Positions 58,611 to 64,000 of a DNA stretch of 64,000 bases are shown here, one piece after another (position 1 is the stretch's first letter; the number at the start of each line of letters is the position of its first letter). The stretch covers positions 1 through 64,000 of the forward strand of contig URUY01000014.1 in assembly GCA_900551115.1 (NCBI GenBank). Reading direction: 5' to 3'. The notes beneath the pieces were generated by a model. That model made no database searches, was not told the origin of the DNA, and saw only the letters and a program-made list of their open reading frames with translations. A program made the position numbers and the translations under genes. The DNA comes from an uncultured Lachnospiraceae bacterium (GTDB lineage: Bacteria > Bacillota > Clostridia > Lachnospirales > Lachnospiraceae).

Positions 58611-60500
58611 TTACTCCTGTCTGCTTATTGTGCCTGTTTTCTCTTTTTTAAGCCTGTCCTTTATACGCTCTGCAACAGCTTCTGCATCCATTCCCAGTTC
58701 CTTTTTCAAAAGCTCTGCATTACCATGTTCTACATAAGCATCCGGTATGGTAACGGAAACCACCTTTACGTGCAAATCCTTTTCATCTATAAAAGTCCTC
58801 ACGCGCTCGCCAAAGCCCCCGCTTGCCACATTTTCTTCCAATGTAACAAACAGCGTATGCCCTGCCGCTGCTTTCATAAGCATCTCTTCATCTATCGGCT
58901 TTACAAAGCGGGCATTTACAAGACTGCTTAAAATCCCTTCTCCGGCAAGTATTTCATGAACCTCTTCTGCCGTCTTTACCATACTGCCCACTGCCAGCAG
59001 CACAATTCCTTTTTCTTCATAAATCCATTCACTTTTTCCGTATTCTATGGGCGCTCTGTATTCCTTTAGTCCGGCATAGGCTTCCCCTCTGGGATAGCGT
59101 ATGGCAGCCGGCGCGTCCAGCTTCAGCGCAAACTTTAACATATCCGACAATTCCCACTTGTTTTTGGGCGCCATAATGGTCATCCCCGGTATGCTTGACA
59201 GATAGGATAAATCAAAGATTCCCTGATGGGTCTCCCCATCGCTGCCCACAAGCCCCGCTCTGTCAATGGCAAACACAACCGGCAGGTTCTGTATGCACAC
59301 ATCATGCAGAATCTGATCATAAGCCCGCTGCAAAAAAGAAGAATAAACGGCTACCACCGGCCTTAAGCCGCCGGCTGCAAGCCCCGCGGCAAAGGTTACT
59401 GCGTGTTCTTCTGCAATACCTACATCAAAAAAACGCTCCGGATACATATTCCGGAACCGTTTTAAACCTGTTCCGTCAGGCATGGCTGCCGTAATGGCCA
59501 CCACTCTTTCATCCCTCTGTCCCAGCTTACACATGACAGTGGAAAAAATATCCGTATAGTTTGCTGTATTTCTGGGACTTTTAGGAAGTCCCGAATCTAT
59601 TTCAAAAGGTTCTGCCCCATGGAATCTGGCAGGATGGCGCTCTGCAGGCGCATACCCTTTTCCTTTCTCTGTAATCACATGGATAAGAACCGGTCCCTTC
59701 ACTCTTTTTGCTTCATGAATGACCCTCACCATTGCATTCACATCATGGCCGTTTACGGGACCAAGGTAAGTAATCCCCATATCTTCAAAAAACATCCCCG
59801 GAATCACAAGGTGCTTGACGCCGCTTTTAAAACGGCGGATTTTTGCAATGACGGATTCTCCCGTGGATGTTCCGCTCAGTGCCTTGTGAACCCCTTCCTT
59901 TAAGTCCAGATAACCGTTTGTGGTACGCACATTGTTTAAATAACTGGAAATTCCGCCTACATTCTCTGAAATGGACATATTGTTGTCATTTAGAATTACA
60001 ATAAAGTTGGTTTCCAGCCTGGAAGCATTATTCAGCGCCTCATAGGCCATACCGCCTGTCAGGGAACCGTCCCCGATTACGGATATAATCGTATTTTTTT
60101 CTCCCCTTAAATCTCTGGCCTTTACCATGCCAAGCCCTGCCGAAATAGAGGTGGAGCTGTGCCCCGTATCAAAACAGTCGCATTCGCTTTCCTTTCTCTT
60201 AGGGAAACCGCTCATACCGTGAAACTTCCGCAGGTTTTCAAAGCCGTCTCTTCTGCCTGTCAGAAGCTTATGGGTATAGGACTGGTGGCCTACATCCCAG
60301 ATAATTTTATCCTCCGGCAGATTTAAGGACAGGTGCAGCGCCATAGTCAGCTCTACCGCACCCAGATTGGAGCCCAAATGCCCGCCTGTCACACTGATTT
60401 TTTCTATCAGGAACTCCCTGATTTCCGATGCAAGCAGACCGTAGTCCTCTTTATCTATATACTTTATGTCATTTGCTTTTTCAATCTGCTCTAACAGCAT
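58611..60500 (-). CDS. dxs: 1-deoxy-D-xylulose-5-phosphate synthase
   Basis: First step of the MEP isoprenoid pathway: pyruvate plus glyceraldehyde-3-phosphate, thiamine diphosphate dependent. 629 residues. ThDP motif GDGSLTGGMAYEALNNASRLETNFIVILNDNNMSIS, N-terminal GHQSYTHKLLTGR and HGAEPFEIDSG, and the transketolase-type C-terminal half with GIAEEHAVTFAAGLA and RPVVAVYSSFLQRAYDQ. Located after ispA, so precursor supply and prenyl chain synthesis are together. Confidence 0.96.
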   Translation of the reverse strand: MLLEQIEKANDIKYIDKEDYGLLASEIREFLIEKISVTGGHLGSNLGAVELTMALHLSLNLPEDKIIWDVGHQSYTHKLLTGRRDGFENLRKFHGMSGFPKRKESECDCFDTGHSSTSISAGLGMVKARDLRGEKNTIISVIGDGSLTGGMAYEALNNASRLETNFIVILNDNNMSISENVGGISSYLNNVRTTNGYLDLKEGVHKALSGTSTGESVIAKIRRFKSGVKHLVIPGMFFEDMGITYLGPVNGHDVNAMVRVIHEAKRVKGPVLIHVITEKGKGYAPAERHPARFHGAEPFEIDSGLPKSPRNTANYTDIFSTVMCKLGQRDERVVAITAAMPDGTGLKRFRNMYPERFFDVGIAEEHAVTFAAGLAAGGLRPVVAVYSSFLQRAYDQILHDVCIQNLPVVFAIDRAGLVGSDGETHQGIFDLSYLSSIPGMTIMAPKNKWELSDMLKFALKLDAPAAIRYPRGEAYAGLKEYRAPIEYGKSEWIYEEKGIVLLAVGSMVKTAEEVHEILAGEGILSSLVNARFVKPIDEEMLMKAAAGHTLFVTLEENVASGGFGERVRTFIDEKDLHVKVVSVTIPDAYVEHGNAELLKKELGMDAEAVAERIKDRLKKEKTGTISRQE

Positions 60501-60540
60501 CCGGTCACCTCATTTCTGTTCTGCCCCCAATATCTGCCGG

Positions 60541-61473
60541 TTATTTATTCCTGTAAATCAGATATTCTGTAAGCTTCTGTAAAAAGTCTGACTCTTTCGA
60601 GCATTCTTTTAAAAGAGATACCGCCTCACCGGAAAGCCGCCTCACCTCTTCTCTTGCATGGGAAAGTCCCATCAGCGTCACATAGGTCTGCTTGTGGTTC
60701 TTTTCGTCACTTCCCACCGCTTTGCCCAATTCCGCTTCATTGCCTGTAACATCTAAAATATCATCCTGAATCTGAAAGGCCATGCCGATGCTGTAGGCGC
60801 ACTTTTCCATGGCTGCTACCGTTTCCTTCTCTGCTCCGGCTAACACCGCGCCTATCATCATGGAAGCCTGTATCAGAGCCGCCGTCTTGTGTTCATGGAT
60901 AAAAAGAAGCTTATCCGCTTCTATGGAGGTTTCTTTTTCTGCTTCTATATCTGCGGTCTGCCCGCCAATCATACCGTAAATACCGGCCTTTTTTGCCAGT
61001 ATCGAAAGGGCTTCTGCTGCTTTTCCATACCGCTCCGCTACCGGTATGCCGTCCACCGTACAGGAATCAAAAGCAGTAAGCGCCGTTTCAAAGGCATAAT
61101 TTAAAAGAGCATCACCGGCCAGTACTGCCATGCCTTCCCCAAATACCACATGAGTGGTTTTTCTGCCGCGCCGGTATTCGTCATTGTCCATGGCCGGCAA
61201 GTCATCATGCACCAGGGAATAGGTGTGTATCATCTCTATGGCAGCCATAAATGGCTCCACGATTCTGCCTCTCCCGCCGCACATACGGTAGGTTTCCTGC
61301 ATAAGCATAGGCCGCAGCCGCTTACCGCCTGCCAGCACACTGTAGCGCATTGCTTCAATTACTGCCCTTTGGAAGCCTTCTTCCTTCGGCAGAAAACGCT
61401 CTATAATCTTCTCTATTTCCTCTGCTTTTTGTGCAATCGCCGTTTCAATGGCTGTCTCTTTTGCTGCGCCCAT
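60541..61473 (-). CDS. ispA: Polyprenyl synthetase (farnesyl/geranyl diphosphate synthase)
   Basis: 310 residues from ATG 61473, which has AAGGAG 7 bases upstream; the frame is open a further 37 codons but those lie in the inverted-repeat element. Both aspartate-rich motifs are present: the first in HDDLPAMDNDEYRRGRKTTH and the second in FQIQDDILDVTGNEAELGK. GGKRLRPML is the diphosphate-binding signature. The residues just before the first motif (MIHTYSLVHDD) are typical of short-chain (C15) enzymes. Between xseB and dxs, the usual Firmicutes place. Confidence 0.94.
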   Translation of the reverse strand: MGAAKETAIETAIAQKAEEIEKIIERFLPKEEGFQRAVIEAMRYSVLAGGKRLRPMLMQETYRMCGGRGRIVEPFMAAIEMIHTYSLVHDDLPAMDNDEYRRGRKTTHVVFGEGMAVLAGDALLNYAFETALTAFDSCTVDGIPVAERYGKAAEALSILAKKAGIYGMIGGQTADIEAEKETSIEADKLLFIHEHKTAALIQASMMIGAVLAGAEKETVAAMEKCAYSIGMAFQIQDDILDVTGNEAELGKAVGSDEKNHKQTYVTLMGLSHAREEVRRLSGEAVSLLKECSKESDFLQKLTEYLIYRNK

Positions 61474-61526
61474 TCTGCTGCTCCTTTTTTTTACCTTTTT
61501 AAAATCAGTGATTACAAAAATTGTGC

Positions 61527-61652
61527 GTGCAATTATATTCCATGAAAATCGCGCTCTCGCTCCGTAAAAAACGTAGCAGTACATAGGGCTGTAAAATACA
61601 CAGCCCTATGCTTAAGTTTTTTAAGGGCTTTTCATTGGAATATAAGTTGCAC
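61527..61652. mobile_element. MITE-like nested inverted repeat between xseB and ispA
   Basis: 126-bp element whose ends, 61527-61548 and 61629-61652, are inverted copies differing only by two single-base indels (22 versus 24 bases; GTGCAA...TTATATTCCA...TGAAAA). Inside are an 11-bp hairpin ACATAGGGCTGT/ACAGCCCTATG type stem (61580-61610) and smaller dyads CGTAAAAAACG and CTTAAGTTTTTTAAG. No coding capacity. A target duplication is not certain; AAAAATT occurs close to both outer edges. It may also fold as one long RNA hairpin in the ispA leader. Confidence 0.6.
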
Positions 61653-61682
61653 TAAAAAATTTCGTAATCCTCCAACCCTCTC

Positions 61683-61880
61683 TTAGGAAAACTCCGTCAG
61701 TTCTCCTTCGGCATTTAACTGCAACACCTGTTTTTCCACCTTATCAATATCCGCATTGCACTGCTTTAACAGTTCCATGCCCTCTTTATATATGCGAAAG
61801 GACTCCTCTAAAGAAATGTCCTCTGCTTCCAGCTTTTTTACCGTCTCTTCCAGTTTAGCAAATTTCTCCTCTAAAGACAT
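61683..61880 (-). CDS. xseB: Exodeoxyribonuclease VII small subunit
   Basis: 65 residues, the normal small size. MSLEEKFAKLEETVKKLEAEDISLEESFRIYKEGMELLKQCNADIDKVEKQV matches the XseB helical hairpin consensus (LE-x-IV-x-x-LE, SLE-x-S-x-x-x-YEEG). Works with XseA to degrade single-stranded DNA. Its start overlaps the end of xseA by 26 bp. Confidence 0.93.
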   Translation of the reverse strand: MSLEEKFAKLEETVKKLEAEDISLEESFRIYKEGMELLKQCNADIDKVEKQVLQLNAEGELTEFS

Positions 61881-63111
61881 CCTCTTTCTCCTTCTCCAAT
61901 GCCAAAAGGCTCTTTTTATCAGTTACCCTTGCAAAAATCTGCCCGTCCGTTACATGGATAGTAACCAAATCCTCAGGACGTACCTGTTCTATTTTACGAA
62001 CGGCCCTGCCGTCTGCCGCTTCCACATAGGAATATCCCTGATTCAGCTTTGTGAGCGGGGACATGCCTTTAAACTGCTCAACTAAAATTGCCAGCCTGTG
62101 ACGGCTGTCTCTAAGCGCTTCTTCCATCCCACGGGTCAGGCTCTCTTCCAACTTCATCGCATGAGTCTTTCTGTCTCTGATACGGCTCTGCGGGCTTAAG
62201 AACTGTATACGCAGCCGTTCTCTCTCCGCCTTTGTACGGCTTTCCTGAAGTCTTGTGCGCATCTGCTTAAACAGCTTTTCCCTGCAGGAACTGAGTGAAA
62301 ACATAAGCTGTTCAAATTCACAGACCGCCAGCTCCGCAGCCGCCGAGGGAGTCGGCGCACGAAGGTCCGCCACAAAATCAATGATTGTCGTATCCGTTTC
62401 ATGTCCTACTGCTGATATAATGGGAATTTCACTGTCAAAAACTGCCTGTGCCACAATCTCCTCATTAAACGCCCATAAATCCTCTAAGGACCCTCCGCCG
62501 CGGCCTACTATCATAGCATCTACGCCTTGCCTTTCAAGTGCCCGGATACCGTTTACAATGCTCTGTGCCGCTGCTTCTCCCTGTACAATGGCAGGATAAA
62601 GAATAATCTTAATATAGGGATTTCTTCTTTTTGCCACATTGATAATATCCCTTACCGCTGCCCCCGTAGGCGCCGTTACTACGCCCAGTGTATGAATATA
62701 CTTTGGAACGGGACGTTTGTACTGTGCAGCAAACATACCCCGTTCCTCCAGTTCCCGTTTCAGCTCTTCAAATTTTTCGTAGAGATAGCCCGCACCATCC
62801 TGTACAATCTGTTTTGCATACATCTGGTATTTGCCGTCCCGCTCATATACATCCACGGTACCGCCCACCACTACCTGCATGCCCTCACGAAGCACAAATT
62901 TCAGCCCGTTCCTGTTACCTGCAAACATAACACAGGACAGCGTACCTTTTTCATCCTTTAACGTAAAATAAATATGTCCAGAGGAATGATATTTACAGTT
63001 GCTCACTTCTCCTCTGATAAAAAGCGACTGTAACATAAAATCCTGCATGAACATATTTTTTATATACGCATTCACTTGTGCCACTGTATAAATATTTTGT
63101 ATAGTAACCAC
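61855..63111 (-). CDS. xseA: Exodeoxyribonuclease VII large subunit
   Basis: 418 residues. The N-terminal OB-fold (FIRGEVSNCKYHSSGHIYFTLKDEKGTLSCVMF) binds DNA; the catalytic domain contains GVVTAPTGAAVRDIINVAKRRNP, VDAMIVGRGGGSLEDLWAFNEE and AVGHETDTTIIDFVADLRAPTPSAAAE, followed by a coiled coil. The start appears to be GTG; the ribosome site is weak. Separated from nusB by only 6 bp. Confidence 0.95.
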   Translation of the reverse strand: MVTIQNIYTVAQVNAYIKNMFMQDFMLQSLFIRGEVSNCKYHSSGHIYFTLKDEKGTLSCVMFAGNRNGLKFVLREGMQVVVGGTVDVYERDGKYQMYAKQIVQDGAGYLYEKFEELKRELEERGMFAAQYKRPVPKYIHTLGVVTAPTGAAVRDIINVAKRRNPYIKIILYPAIVQGEAAAQSIVNGIRALERQGVDAMIVGRGGGSLEDLWAFNEEIVAQAVFDSEIPIISAVGHETDTTIIDFVADLRAPTPSAAAELAVCEFEQLMFSLSSCREKLFKQMRTRLQESRTKAERERLRIQFLSPQSRIRDRKTHAMKLEESLTRGMEEALRDSRHRLAILVEQFKGMSPLTKLNQGYSYVEAADGRAVRKIEQVRPEDLVTIHVTDGQIFARVTDKKSLLALEKEKEDVFRGEIC

Positions 63112-63117
63112 CGTGCC

Positions 63118-63516
63118 TTATGCAAACTTAGCCAAAACTGCGTTGACAAAAGCGCCTGCGCTCTCCTGCCCAAACTTTTTGGCGATTTCTACTGCTTCAT
63201 TAATAGCTACGCTCACCGGCACGTCCTCATCAAACTGCATTTCAAAAAGCGCCAGCCTAAGCACGGTCAGTTCTACCTTACCCATGCGCTCTACGTCCCA
63301 GTTCTCAGCTTTTTTGTTAAGCTGCTCGTCAATTTCGGACAGCTTTTCCATAACCCTGTTATATTTGCCGGTAATATAGGCTGCATCTTCAGCAGAACGC
63401 TGTACTTCATCGTCCTCTAAAAACATCTGTATCTGTTCCGGCATGTCCGACAGGCTGTTAAATTCTATGCGAAACAACAGAAGAAAAATCTGTTCTCTCA
63501 GTTCTCGTCTACCCAT
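63118..63516 (-). CDS. nusB: Transcription antitermination factor NusB
   Basis: 132 residues, all-helical. MGRRELREQIFLLLFRIEFN is the typical N-terminus (R-x-x-R-E-x-x-x-Q-x-LY), and LRLALFEMQFDEDVPVSVAINEAVEIAKKFGQESAGAFVNAVLAKF is the C-terminal signature (P-x-x-VAINEAVELAK-x-F). Forms the NusB-S10 complex at rRNA operon boxA. 17 bp after the Asp23-family gene. Confidence 0.94.
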   Translation of the reverse strand: MGRRELREQIFLLLFRIEFNSLSDMPEQIQMFLEDDEVQRSAEDAAYITGKYNRVMEKLSEIDEQLNKKAENWDVERMGKVELTVLRLALFEMQFDEDVPVSVAINEAVEIAKKFGQESAGAFVNAVLAKFA

Positions 63517-63533
63517 ATATAACCATCCTGCTA

Positions 63534-63911
63534 TTATTTATTCTTCTGCATGTTGACACCGGCAATGCGGATATTTACATCTGTTACATTAAGCCCTGTC
63601 ATATTTTCAATAGCTGCTTTTACTTTGGTCTGTACCTTTTGGCAGATAGCCGGAATATTGTAGCCGTATTCTACAACAACAGCCAAATCCACTGTCACAT
63701 TTTTATCAAAAATATCTACCTTCACGCCTTTGTTCAGGTTCTTTACTCCTACCTTGCTCATCAGCTCGCCGGTCATATTGCCCGCCATGGCAGATACACC
63801 GTCAACTTCTCTGGCTGCCAATCCGGCTATCATCACTACAACATCATCCGCAATCTGTACTGCACCGATATTTTCATCATCCTGTAAAACAAAAGTATTT
63901 CTGTCTTCCAT
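63534..63911 (-). CDS. Asp23/Gls24 family envelope stress protein
   Basis: 125 residues. GAVQIADDVVVMIAGLAAREVDGVSAMAG and VEYGYNIPAICQKVQTKVKAAIENMTGLNVTDVNIRIAGV are the two hallmark segments of the DUF322/Asp23 family. In staphylococci Asp23 is membrane-associated through AmaP; many Clostridia keep one copy immediately upstream of nusB, as here. Precise role unknown. GGGAGG lies before the ATG, itself close to a degenerate copy of the direct repeats upstream. Confidence 0.9.
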   Translation of the reverse strand: MEDRNTFVLQDDENIGAVQIADDVVVMIAGLAAREVDGVSAMAGNMTGELMSKVGVKNLNKGVKVDIFDKNVTVDLAVVVEYGYNIPAICQKVQTKVKAAIENMTGLNVTDVNIRIAGVNMQKNK

Positions 63912-63922
63912 TTATTAATCCT

Positions 63923-63979
63923 CCCTGCCTTTAGACTGCCCTGTCCTTTAGGGTAAAATGATTGTCCTGTCCTTTAGGG
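63923..63979. repeat. 14-bp direct repeats upstream of the Asp23 gene
   Basis: CCTGTCCTTTAGGG occurs exactly at 63940-63953 and 63966-63979 (26-bp period), with a degenerate third copy CCTGCCTTTAGAC at about 63924-63936 that borders the ribosome site. Each copy can form a small CCCT/AGGG dyad. Could be a protein-binding array or slipped duplication; partner unknown. Confidence 0.6.
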
Positions 63980-64000
63980 CAGATATTCTACCCCTTTTTT

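Noticed and set aside
57834..58931. 365-codon plus-strand open frame across tlyA and dxs
   Set aside because: Antisense to two conserved genes, with basic and aromatic low-complexity composition typical of shadow frames.

Overview
The window comes from a spore-forming Gram-positive Clostridia genome, most like Lachnospiraceae. Evidence: sporulation genes (spoIVB, a Spo0A effector-domain protein, a SpoVB-like flippase), AGGAGG-type ribosome sites, sigma-A promoters, a type III glutamine synthetase, and the Firmicutes gene order nusB-xseA-xseB-ispA-dxs-tlyA-nadK-argR-recN-spoIVB. Almost everything is on the minus strand. No rRNA, tRNA, CRISPR array or transposase gene is visible.

Layout on the minus strand, in transcription order from the right end. 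(1) 64.0-53.2 kb: Asp23 protein, nusB, xseAB, a nested inverted repeat (MITE-like), ispA, dxs, tlyA, nadK, argR, recN, terminator, spoIVB. (2) 53.2-40.7 kb: sugar-scavenging island. A YesN/YesM-type two-component pair on the plus strand diverges from a minus-strand operon for a clan GH-A glycosidase, a lipoprotein sugar-binding protein, two LplBC-type permeases, a GH38-like protein and a GH35 beta-galactosidase. (3) 40.6-32.7 kb: FAD oxidoreductase, stand-alone Spo0A DNA-binding-domain protein, glgA, flippase, rqcH, acetyltransferase. (4) 32.6-17.0 kb: nitrogen assimilation island. A short glutamine synthetase and an ANTAR RNA-binding regulator (NitR type) on the plus strand diverge from gltB-gltD, gdhA, glnN-amt(PII fusion)-asnB. 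(5) 16.9-6.0 kb: nucleotide operon purC-purB-purA-pyrG-purF-carA-carB. (6) 5.9-0.4 kb: yicC-remA-gmk-rpoZ-rimO-pgsA-cinA, ending in a terminator, followed by a truncated zinc-ribbon repeat protein at the window edge.

The most interesting feature is a shared RNA switch. Six short leaders (upstream of purC, glnN, gdhA, gltB twice, and the glnA-nitR pair itself) each have a strong sigma-A promoter or lie in the same transcript. Each holds a small hairpin with a six-base loop reading A-A-(A/U)-G-(G/A)-C, whose bases are also needed to build an overlapping intrinsic terminator. That is the layout expected for ANTAR antitermination, and the ANTAR gene is in the middle of its presumed targets. The inference is that when nitrogen is limiting the regulator stabilises the hexaloop hairpin and allows read-through. 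The set covers ammonium uptake, glutamine and glutamate synthesis, and unexpectedly a purine/pyrimidine operon containing three glutamine amidotransferases. The ANTAR protein lacks the phosphoacceptor aspartate, so its signal probably comes from a partner, for which the adjacent short glutamine synthetase is the obvious candidate.
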